Part shown: positions 1 through 5,242 of the stretch, piece by piece
Position numbering within the stretch: position 1 is the stretch's first letter
How the letters are laid out: each line of letters starts with the position of its first letter
From: Deltaproteobacteria bacterium
Lineage (GTDB): Bacteria > Desulfobacterota > Syntrophorhabdia > Syntrophorhabdales > Syntrophorhabdaceae
DNA: 6,837 bases
Direction: 5' to 3'
Assembly: GCA_003506795.1 (NCBI GenBank)
Contig: DNYO01000295.1
Coordinates: forward strand, 4,437 to 11,273
Notes under the pieces: generated by a model
What the model was told of the DNA's origin: nothing
What the model saw: the letters and a program-made list of their open reading frames with translations, nothing else
Database searches by the model: none
Program-made: the position numbers and the translations under genes

Positions 1-521
1 GCTGTCGTAAAAGCCGCGCCGCCCCTGCCCACGAGACCGGAATCCTTGATTTCCTTTATGACTCCGGCGGGCTTTAGTTCGGTAAAAGCTCTTTCGATCC
101 CCTCGTATCCTCCCTCGGCGATGTATTCGTCAATGTTTTCCGGGTTGATGACGCCGCTGTTGCGCAGCACTATCCGGGCCTGCTCTTTGAGAAGACCCGC
201 CTTTTCTTTCCTGATGACCTGCTGCCTGGGCATCTCCGTCATTATGAGTCTCTTAACGGGCCTTCCCTTCAGCAGATGCTCCTCAACGATTTCCGAAGCG
301 TCCTCAGGAGTAACGTTCGCATAATAGAGACCTTCGGGATAAACGACAATGACAACCCCCTGACCGGTTGCCCCTATACTGCCCGTCTCCAGAACGGCTA
401 TCTCACCTGCAAGACCCTGCCTGTTGATCTCGTCCACCAGGGCCTTCTCGACCGCCCGGGCTCCTGCCATGATCGTCCCTGCATCGATACTGATCAATAC
501 GTGGTTTCTTACGAGGTTCAT
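1..521 (-). CDS. nuoF: NuoF-like NADH/FMN-binding hydrogenase subunit (HydB/HndC type), N-terminal part
   Basis: This is the N-terminal 173 residues of a NuoF/HydB/HndC-type subunit, the flavoprotein that exchanges electrons with NAD(P)H in soluble [FeFe] hydrogenases; the gene runs off the left edge. Residues 1-90 form a thioredoxin-like ferredoxin domain (ends EEHLLKGRPVKRL). Residues 95-155 are the usual linker, and about 160-172 start the glycine-rich FMN/NADH loop (SGLVGRGGAAF). Oddities: there is no cysteine in all 173 residues. The four expected [2Fe-2S] ligand positions appear to be S11, I17, S48 and T52 (by-eye alignment). The loop continues TTA where family members usually read PTG. 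The ATG overlaps the NuoE stop as ATGA, with GAGGAG 9 nt upstream, so the two genes are translationally coupled. Family assignment is firm; partner and substrate specificity cannot be judged from this fragment. Confidence 0.9.
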   Translation of the reverse strand, partial: MNLVRNHVLISIDAGTIMAGARAVEKALVDEINRQGLAGEIAVLETGSIGATGQGVVIVVYPEGLYYANVTPEDASEIVEEHLLKGRPVKRLIMTEMPRQQVIRKEKAGLLKEQARIVLRNSGVINPENIDEYIAEGGYEGIERAFTELKPAGVIKEIKDSGLVGRGGAAFTT

Positions 522-976
522 ATCTCTTTTCTCCTCTTGTCAAGGATGGAGTCGACTTTCTCGGGCGTGAGATTGCCGAACATCTCTTCGTTAAGCATCA
601 TGGCTGGTGCCACACCACAGACGCCGAGGCAGCTTGTCAATTCCAGCGTGAACATACCGTCCTTCGTTGTTCCTCCTATATCCACTTTCAGCGAACCTTT
701 GAGGTAATCGATAAGGGAGTCCGCCCCCATGAGATGGCAGGGTGGAGATTCACAGATACGTATAATGTTTCTTCCCCGCGGTTTGAGACTGAACATAGTG
801 TAGAAACTCGCCACGCTGTGAACGTAGCTGTAAGGAACGTTCAGATAATCCGCGCAGGCCTCGATGTCCTCTTTGGCAAGGTATTTCTCGGGATTGTTGT
901 CCTGGAGATCATGCATAATATAGAGAATGTTGCTGAGGTTTGGTTCAAACTTCTTGAGAATAGCTTCCCTGTTCAA
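518..976 (-). CDS. nuoE: NuoE-like [2Fe-2S] subunit (HydC/HndA type)
   Basis: A 152-residue thioredoxin-like [2Fe-2S] protein of the NuoE/HydC/HndA family, which sits next to the NuoF flavin subunit and relays or stores electrons. An N-terminal helical region (about 1-65, including a VASFYTMF motif typical of the family) precedes the ferredoxin fold. The four cluster ligands are all present: C75 and C80 (CESPPC) and C116 and C120 (CLGVC). Length is normal for the family. I chose the TTG at 976 because AAGGAGG lies 5 nt upstream (982-988). An upstream TTG at 1009 would overlap the preceding gene and has no comparable ribosome site. The stop overlaps the nuoF start. It is the only subunit of this electron-transfer trio in the window that still carries its Fe-S ligands. 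Confidence 0.93.
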   Translation of the reverse strand: MNREAILKKFEPNLSNILYIMHDLQDNNPEKYLAKEDIEACADYLNVPYSYVHSVASFYTMFSLKPRGRNIIRICESPPCHLMGADSLIDYLKGSLKVDIGGTTKDGMFTLELTSCLGVCGVAPAMMLNEEMFGNLTPEKVDSILDKRRKEI

Positions 977-981
977 GCCGG

Positions 982-988
982 CCTCCTT
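982..988 (-). promoter_or_regulatory. Ribosome binding site fixing the nuoE TTG start
   Basis: AAGGAGG on the minus strand, 5 nt before TTG 976, in the 22-nt gap after the previous stop codon. It decides the TTG at 976 over the one at 1009. Confidence 0.8.
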
Positions 989-998
989 TTTAGTTTGC

Positions 999-1349
999 CT
1001 AAATGGCAAATTCCGAAACGGGGTGCCCGTTGACTACGTGCTCTACAACCACCCTTTTTGCTTTCTCGGGACTCATGTTGCCGTATACCACGGCGGGTTT
1101 GCCTTCTTCGAAGACCTCCACCATCGGCTCTTGTGAAGCAAGACCCTTCTCACCGGTCTGCGTCACGATGACGTCGGCAAGGTTCCGTTTGCCCACTTCT
1201 TCAACAAAAGTCTTGAGTACGTCACGTGCACCGGCCGCGATACCACTCGTGCCCATGCCCACCACGATCCGCACCCGCGATTGCTTCTGCCTCAACTCCA
1301 CATCCTTTTGCGCTTTTTCCCTTATTTTTTTCAGCTCTTCAAGGTTCAT
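999..1349 (-). CDS. Cysteine-free thioredoxin-like ferredoxin homologue (HydD/HndB-like small subunit)
   Basis: A 116-residue protein of the '(2Fe-2S) ferredoxin domain' family found beside NuoE and NuoF in hydrogenase operons. A charged N-terminal helix (1-24) precedes the thioredoxin-like fold (27-116), which has recognisable family blocks: GMGTSGIAAGAR (about 31-42), TQTGEKGLASQEP (about 63-75), and a VVVEHVVNGHPV C-terminus. Family members usually read GTCGIAAGA and TGCIGLC. Here those cysteines are Ser, Glu and Ala, and the protein has no cysteine anywhere, so it cannot ligate a [2Fe-2S] cluster in the usual way. The frame is intact and the fold blocks are conserved, so it is unlikely to be a pseudogene. 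ATG has AAGGAGG 7 nt upstream (1357-1363). It may be a structural subunit like the cofactor-less HydD I recall from the Acetobacterium woodii HydABCD complex (inference from memory). Confidence 0.88.
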   Translation of the reverse strand: MNLEELKKIREKAQKDVELRQKQSRVRIVVGMGTSGIAAGARDVLKTFVEEVGKRNLADVIVTQTGEKGLASQEPMVEVFEEGKPAVVYGNMSPEKAKRVVVEHVVNGHPVSEFAI

Positions 1350-1356
1350 CTCTCGG

Positions 1357-1363
1357 CCTCCTT
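1357..1363 (-). promoter_or_regulatory. Strong ribosome binding site of the cysteine-free small subunit
   Basis: AAGGAGG on the minus strand, 7 nt before ATG 1349. It is among the best ribosome sites in the window, consistent with the electron-transfer subunits being made in larger amounts than the weakly started signalling genes upstream. Confidence 0.75.
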
Positions 1364-1376
1364 ATGGTGATAACAA

Positions 1377-1404
1377 TCTATATAAAATCATAGATGTTCG
1401 TCAA
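1377..1404 (-). promoter_or_regulatory. Possible internal promoter before the electron-transfer genes
   Basis: On the minus strand TTGACG (1404-1399) and TATAGA (1382-1377) are 16 nt apart, matching consensus at 5/6 and 4/6 positions. It spans the end of the GHKL ATPase gene and the following 38-nt gap, exactly at the border between the signalling genes and the NuoE/NuoF genes. It could give them separate expression. Confidence 0.28.
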
Positions 1405-1918
1405 GATATTTGCTCAGGAAACTGATGACTTCCGGATGATTGACGGGAACGCCATCCAGTTCGCGTTTCAGTTCCCCGGTATCCAGCGTAAAGTTCTTGC
1501 CATCAACGAAATAATGAAAGTTGAAATCGACGTCGGGATGGCTCACGATGAGGACGAAGAAGGTATCTCTGACGTTCCCCATGGGGGGCAGGTCAGGGTG
1601 CCGCGAGTCGAAGGTTGCCCTGATCGTCGTTCCCGCGCCCCGTGCACTGGTGAGTTCAAAACTGCCGCCCGTCGTTTCGGCCGTACCTTTCAAAAGAGGT
1701 ATCCCGAGCCCCACTTTTCTTCCCGTCTTCGTGGAGAAAAAGGGATCCTGTACCTTCTGCGCCGTTTCACTGTCCATTCCCACCCCGTCGTCGGCTATGG
1801 TCAGGCCCAGAATCGAGGTGCGGGGGTCCTTTTCAATGACGACGGAAATATGTTTTGCTTCAGCAGTTACTGAGTTCATCACTATATCCATGATATGGGA
1901 TGAAATATCCTCCATCAT
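1388..1918 (-). CDS. Stand-alone GHKL (histidine-kinase-like) ATPase
   Basis: A 176-residue protein whose N-terminal 103 residues are a complete Bergerat-fold ATP-binding domain. The N box is DIVMNS with N15; the G1 box is DDGVGM (43-48); the F-box is PFFSTK (59-64); the G2 box is GLGI (70-73); the G3 box is GAGTT (94-98). There is no dimerisation/phospho-acceptor histidine domain and no sensor domain, so it is not a conventional two-component kinase. Residues about 104-176 form a family-specific tail (contains GNVRDTFFVLIVSHPDVDF and NHPEVISFL). Such ATPases recur next to HydABC genes, and I recall a comparable gene called hydE in Acetobacterium woodii that is not part of the purified enzyme. 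The ATG at 1918 overlaps the PHP stop as ATGA; a second ATG follows immediately. A role in phospho-signalling or complex regulation is inference. Confidence 0.87.
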   Translation of the reverse strand: MMEDISSHIMDIVMNSVTAEAKHISVVIEKDPRTSILGLTIADDGVGMDSETAQKVQDPFFSTKTGRKVGLGIPLLKGTAETTGGSFELTSARGAGTTIRATFDSRHPDLPPMGNVRDTFFVLIVSHPDVDFNFHYFVDGKNFTLDTGELKRELDGVPVNHPEVISFLSKYLDEHL

Positions 1919-2652
1919 GACGGCGGCCCCGCCTGCCGGCCCATGAACCTCAGCGCGTCTTCGATGTTCCCGCAATCGGGGGCGCCCAGGGTCAGAACAG
2001 TCCTTCTTTTGCCGATGTCCCCGGGGTAGTGGGCATCGGAGAATGTCACAAAGGGGAGATCCTTTCTCATAATGAACGGCATGAAAGCGCCGGCATTTTC
2101 CGGGTTTCTTATCTCGAGGGCATCGAAAGGAATGTCCGCCGGTATGAAACCGAGCTGGCTGATTATACTGAAAGTCGGGCTGTCAATATGAGAAGGTATG
2201 GCTATACCCCCGTGGGACTTTATCCAGGAGGTTGCGTCCTCGATGGATATCTGGGCCGAGCTGATAAGCAGCCTGTCCTCGCTGCGGACTATAGTGTCCT
2301 GTGTGTCGACCACAACCTGATCACCCCAGAATTCGACATCGTTAGGCACCGCGGGCAAGAGATCGTAGATCATGAGCTGCAGCTCATAGGCGCTGTCGTA
2401 GTCGTCAAAAACCGCTATGAGGTGTATCTCCTCCCGCGTCTGAAGTTCCATGCCGGCAAGGACGACAAGCCCGCAGCGTTCGCCCGCTTCTTTCACGTAA
2501 GGTGTATTCTCCGTCATGTTGTGGTCCGTTACAGCTATAACGTCAAGCCCCGCTTCCCGCGCTTTCCCGACGATGACCCTGGGAGACATGTCGAGACTCC
2601 CGCAGGGTGACAGGGTGGTATGTATATGCAGATCGCACGCAAAATCAGGCAA
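1915..2652 (-). CDS. PHP-domain metal-dependent phosphoesterase
   Basis: A 245-residue single-domain PHP protein, a metal-dependent phosphoesterase family related to the PHP domain of DNA polymerase III and histidinol phosphatase. Expected metal-binding positions are visible: H9 and H11 (DLHIHT), D43 and H44 (TDHN), E69 (GMEL), H77, H155 (SHID), and D206 and H208 (FSDAHY). The site therefore looks catalytically complete. The start is TTG at 2652, because an in-frame stop lies 7 codons upstream and the next internal Met (M22) would remove the HIH motif; the ribosome site is weak, so translation probably depends on the DRTGG gene that ends 7 nt before. The downstream ATPase starts inside its stop codon. 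Its place between signalling ATPases and a sensory hydrogenase suggests dephosphorylation of a partner protein or small phosphorylated messenger, which is inference. The substrate is unknown. Confidence 0.9.
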   Translation of the reverse strand: MPDFACDLHIHTTLSPCGSLDMSPRVIVGKAREAGLDVIAVTDHNMTENTPYVKEAGERCGLVVLAGMELQTREEIHLIAVFDDYDSAYELQLMIYDLLPAVPNDVEFWGDQVVVDTQDTIVRSEDRLLISSAQISIEDATSWIKSHGGIAIPSHIDSPTFSIISQLGFIPADIPFDALEIRNPENAGAFMPFIMRKDLPFVTFSDAHYPGDIGKRRTVLTLGAPDCGNIEDALRFMGRQAGPPS

Positions 2653-2659
2653 GCCCTCT

Positions 2660-2998
2660 CTAACCTCTCTTCAGCTCGTTGTATATGAGACCGGAAAGCT
2701 CAAACGCCGAGGCGCTGCCTCTCAGGATGGCTATGTCTTCCTGACGTGCCTTGGTTATAAATCCCTCTTCGAGTTGCAGTTTCCGGGGGATAATGATGGC
2801 CGGGACATCCTTGAGCTTTGCCACCCCGAGGATGTTCACGTGCCGCTGGATGGTGATCCATACAGCATCATCACCTATGTTGGCGATCACATCGGAAAGC
2901 AGATCAGAGGTGTATCCGGATCGTACCTCTCTATCGAGGTTGGTATCACCCGTGAGCACCTCCAGGCCAAGCACCCCTGCAAGTTCACCAACGGTCAT
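2660..2998 (-). CDS. DRTGG-domain protein, cysteine-free paralogue
   Basis: A 112-residue protein resembling the DRTGG domain (first named from phosphotransacetylase- and CBS-associated proteins; small stand-alone versions are often labelled 'serine kinase', without good support). Visible blocks are the N-terminal MTVGELAGVLGLEVLTG, GYTSDLLSDV (about 28-37), ITIQRHVNILGVAKLKDVPAIII (middle) and a C-terminal FELSGLIYNEL. There is no cysteine, unlike its paralogue at 4892-5242. I chose ATG 2998 because GGGGAGG lies 5 nt upstream (3004-3010); a longer reading frame to 3055 would overlap the hydrogenase gene and has no family similarity at its front. It lies 40 nt after the sensory hydrogenase and 7 nt before the PHP gene, so co-expression is near certain. 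Function unknown; nucleotide or ligand binding is a plausible guess. Confidence 0.82.
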   Translation of the reverse strand: MTVGELAGVLGLEVLTGDTNLDREVRSGYTSDLLSDVIANIGDDAVWITIQRHVNILGVAKLKDVPAIIIPRKLQLEEGFITKARQEDIAILRGSASAFELSGLIYNELKRG

Positions 2999-3003
2999 CT
3001 TTT

Positions 3004-3010
3004 CCTCCCC
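3004..3010 (-). promoter_or_regulatory. Ribosome binding site fixing the DRTGG gene start
   Basis: GGGGAGG on the minus strand lies 5 nt before ATG 2998. It decides the start of the downstream DRTGG gene against the longer open frame that begins inside the hydrogenase gene. Confidence 0.8.
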
Positions 3011-3038
3011 GGCATAGTGTAATTTTTGTGGAAAAACA

Positions 3039-4397
3039 TCAATCTTCCCGCCCAACGTCGCCCTTTTTCGAATTATCGCTCATCGAGGGTGGAACGATCC
3101 GGGCAAGGTCAAGTATCTCCTCCGCCAGTATCTTTACCTTCTCCCGGAGTTTGATGACGCAGTCCGTCTCGAAGGCTATACCGCGAATTATGTCTTCGGC
3201 AAGCGCCCTGCAGCTCGGAGACCCGCAGGCACCGCAGTCGAGGCCCGGCAGTTCGTCCGTTATCTGGTCGAGGCGCTCCATCTTCATGAGCGCCCGGGAG
3301 ACATCCTCGTCAAGGGTCATAATCGCCCTGGGCTCCACTGGTTCCGTGGCGGCAAAACGATTTTGTCGGTAAATCTCCTGAAGGTCGGCTTCCGTGAAAT
3401 ACGCCTCCCGCGTTCCGAAACGTTTTATGAGGTCCCGGAGCCGTATGCGGCCCACAAAGAGATTCTGAATATTGAGAGGCCCTCCCACACAGCCGCCGGT
3501 ACAGGCCTGAACTTCCACAAAATCGACATCTTTAAGCTCGCCCCGTTCAATCTCTTCCAGGAGACTGATGACATTGTGGATACCCCCCACGGCAAGCGTG
3601 GTGGCCGCCGCGATGTTGCGTGACTCTCCCGTCACGTATCCCCAGGCCATGCCGAACTTGGTGGCGCGCTGCAGTTTGTCCGGCCCGCCGTTCGTGGTCC
3701 TGTCCCCAAGATGCCTGATGATATCCTTATATATAAGGTTTACCCCGATGACACCGTTTACCGCGGAATGCTTTGTCGTCATGGGATTTCTCATCTCCGT
3801 GACCTTCGCCGGGCAGGGAGAAATGAAGAATGCACCGATCTCTTCATAGGGAATGCCCGTCTTTCGCGACGCCTGCTCCTTTGCGATCCGCGCCGCCACT
3901 TCCATGGGAGTCAGAAAAGGGGCTACCTGGTCCAAAAGGTCGGGGTATTTGATCTGCATGAGGCGCAGCACGGCCGGACAGGCTGAAGAAAAAATGGGCC
4001 GTTTGCCCTTATATTCAGTCAAGAATTCATGAACGCTGTGACCGACGATCTCCGCCGCCAGCGCTACTTCAAAGACTTCGTCAAAACCTATGCCGCGGAA
4101 GGCGTAGAGCACATCCTCGATATTGACCTGCTCCTTGAACTGGCCGAAAAATGACGGGGCGGGCAGGGCGATATTGTATTTATATTCAGACAGTTTCGCC
4201 AGGCTGTCCGTAACGGCTATCTTTGCGTGGTTGGGACACTCCCTGATGCACTCACCGCAGTCAATGCAGCGCTCCTCAACGATCACCGCCTTGCCGTCAC
4301 GCACGCGGATGGCCTCCACAGGGCACCGTTTTATGCAATTCGTACAGCCCTTGCATTTATCCGTGTCGAGTGTAACGGAATGGAAATACGTATTCAT
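3039..4397 (-). CDS. Sensory-type [FeFe] hydrogenase (HydS-like, group D-like)
   Basis: A 452-residue [FeFe] hydrogenase homologue. Residues 1-60 carry two [4Fe-4S] ferredoxin motifs (C15/18/21/25 and C44/47/50/54). Residues about 70-350 are the H-cluster domain. All four H-cluster ligands are present: C140 (SSACPA), C195 (SPCPAK), C299 and C303 (QACTGGC). About 385-413 is an extra [4Fe-4S] domain (C388, C391, C396, C413; DCGACGSPSC), then a short charged helix and tail. Departures from catalytic enzymes: TSCCP is SSACP, so the proton-relay cysteine is A139. The methionines next to the cluster in MPC and MAC are S193 and Q297. No second-shell Glu is evident near residues 116-123. This pattern is that of putative sensory hydrogenases with low turnover. 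Group C members carry a PAS domain, and this protein has none, so it fits group D better. The ATG follows the preceding stop by 2 nt with only a weak ribosome site, implying coupling. Activity requires HydEFG maturases, not in this window. Confidence 0.92.
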   Translation of the reverse strand: MNTYFHSVTLDTDKCKGCTNCIKRCPVEAIRVRDGKAVIVEERCIDCGECIRECPNHAKIAVTDSLAKLSEYKYNIALPAPSFFGQFKEQVNIEDVLYAFRGIGFDEVFEVALAAEIVGHSVHEFLTEYKGKRPIFSSACPAVLRLMQIKYPDLLDQVAPFLTPMEVAARIAKEQASRKTGIPYEEIGAFFISPCPAKVTEMRNPMTTKHSAVNGVIGVNLIYKDIIRHLGDRTTNGGPDKLQRATKFGMAWGYVTGESRNIAAATTLAVGGIHNVISLLEEIERGELKDVDFVEVQACTGGCVGGPLNIQNLFVGRIRLRDLIKRFGTREAYFTEADLQEIYRQNRFAATEPVEPRAIMTLDEDVSRALMKMERLDQITDELPGLDCGACGSPSCRALAEDIIRGIAFETDCVIKLREKVKILAEEILDLARIVPPSMSDNSKKGDVGRED

Positions 4398-4399
4398 GC

Positions 4400-4867
4400 T
4401 TACCCGTCAGCCTGCCTCGCCTGATCTTGAAAATAGACTTTGGCGTTAAGAGTCGTTCCCACGCCCACCTTTGATTCGATCTTGAGGTCGTCGGAGCATT
4501 GTTTTATATTGGAAAGGCCCATACCGGCCCCAAAACCCATCTCCCGGATCTCGTAGGTTGCCGTGGAATATCCTTCCTTCATCGCGAGATCGATGTCTTC
4601 GATGCCGGCCCCCACATCATCCGTACGTATCGTGATCGCGTCGGGCTCGACGTGGACGGTAACCATTCCGGAAGTTGCATGAATGGCTACATTCATCGCG
4701 GCCTCATATATAATGATAGCGATCCTCTTGATGACATCCTGTTTGAGTCCCAGCTGCTGAAGAGTCTTTTTTACCCGCGACGCGCACTCTCCGGCAACAA
4801 AGAAATCCTTCTCGCCTATCTTGAATTCAAGCGTAATCTGCGGGGTGTACGTTAAGCTGTCAACCAT
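4400..4867 (-). CDS. RsbW-like GHKL ATPase (anti-sigma-factor type)
   Basis: A 155-residue stand-alone ATP-binding domain similar to anti-sigma factor serine kinases (RsbW/SpoIIAB). The N box is YEAAMNVAIHA with E55 and N59. The G1 box is DVGAGI (D84, G86, G88), the G2 region is GFGAGMGLSNIKQCSD (111-126), and the G3 box is GVGTT (135-139). There is no phospho-acceptor domain and no membrane segment. In partner switching such proteins bind a sigma factor or phosphorylate a STAS antagonist on serine; neither partner is in this window, so its target is unknown. The gene sits between a Cys-rich DRTGG gene (24 nt upstream) and the sensory hydrogenase (2 nt downstream), and could pass on the hydrogenase's redox state (inference). 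The likely SD, AGGAA, lies in the loop of a small inverted repeat just before the ATG. Similar but not identical to the ATPase at 1388-1918. Confidence 0.88.
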   Translation of the reverse strand: MVDSLTYTPQITLEFKIGEKDFFVAGECASRVKKTLQQLGLKQDVIKRIAIIIYEAAMNVAIHATSGMVTVHVEPDAITIRTDDVGAGIEDIDLAMKEGYSTATYEIREMGFGAGMGLSNIKQCSDDLKIESKVGVGTTLNAKVYFQDQARQADG

Positions 4868-4869
4868 GT

Positions 4870-4888
4870 GGTTAGGGTTCCTCTAACC
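4870..4888 (-). promoter_or_regulatory. Inverted repeat enclosing the ribosome site of the RsbW-like ATPase gene
   Basis: On the minus strand GGTTAG, a 7-nt loop AGGAACC, and CTAACC form a perfect 6-bp hairpin. The loop holds the only SD-like AGGAA, and the hairpin ends 2 nt before ATG 4867. It starts 3 nt after the upstream stop codon, so ribosomes finishing the DRTGG gene would melt it. Confidence 0.4.
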
Positions 4889-4891
4889 GGG

Positions 4892-5242
4892 CTATTGCTT
4901 ATCTGTCTTAATACCCTTCTCGTAAAGCCGGCCACAACAATCGAACGTGAGAAGTTGGGTGGCGAGCAGGGGAATCTTGTTCAATTCTCCGCTCGTGATA
5001 ACAGACTGGTCGGGCTTGCGTCCCCCGACAAAGAGAACTGCCTTGACGTCCATTACCTGTGCCGCGTGAATAACGTGGGCATTGGTCAAAGATGTAACCA
5101 AGAGTGAATGGGGCTTCAGATAAAGGAGCATCTCACTGATAAGGTCACAGGCAAAACAGATACTGACGCCGCGCTTGAGACACTCATCATTCCCGCAAAG
5201 CACCTGCGCCTCCAGGAGCTCCTGAACCTCTTTCAACGTCAT
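4892..5242 (-). CDS. DRTGG-domain protein, cysteine-rich paralogue; first gene of the operon
   Basis: A 116-residue DRTGG-like protein, paralogous to the one at 2660-2998 (shared plan: N-terminal helix ending in VLCG, ACDLISEMLLYL at about 31-42, LTNAHVIHAAQVMDVKAVLFVGGRKPD in the middle, FDCCGRLYEKG at the end). It has six cysteines: C16, C21, C29, C32, C102 and C103, including CFAC and a vicinal CC pair, which is suggestive of metal, Fe-S or thiol-redox chemistry but not a recognised cluster motif. I chose ATG 5242 because GTGAGG lies 6 nt upstream; an open extension to 5356 runs through the leader and lacks family similarity. It is the first gene after the promoter at 5415-5443, 24 nt ahead of the RsbW-like ATPase. 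Function unknown; a redox-responsive ligand-binding role is inference. Confidence 0.8.
   Translation of the reverse strand: MTLKEVQELLEAQVLCGNDECLKRGVSICFACDLISEMLLYLKPHSLLVTSLTNAHVIHAAQVMDVKAVLFVGGRKPDQSVITSGELNKIPLLATQLLTFDCCGRLYEKGIKTDKQ

Noticed and set aside
276..707. Plus-strand open frame of 143 codons
   Set aside because: It is antisense to nuoF and nuoE, which are clearly coding on the minus strand.
977..1009. Longer nuoE start (TTG 1009) overlapping the previous gene
   Set aside because: It has no good ribosome site, whereas AAGGAGG stands 5 nt before TTG 976.
999..1349. Possible pseudogene because the cluster cysteines are missing
   Set aside because: The frame is intact, the ribosome site is strong and the residues around the lost ligands are conserved, which argues for a maintained protein.
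2029..2610. Plus-strand open frame of 193 codons
   Set aside because: It lies antisense within the PHP gene, whose metal-binding motifs are unmistakable; the plus-strand product shows no recognisable motif. The same applies to the other long plus-strand frames.
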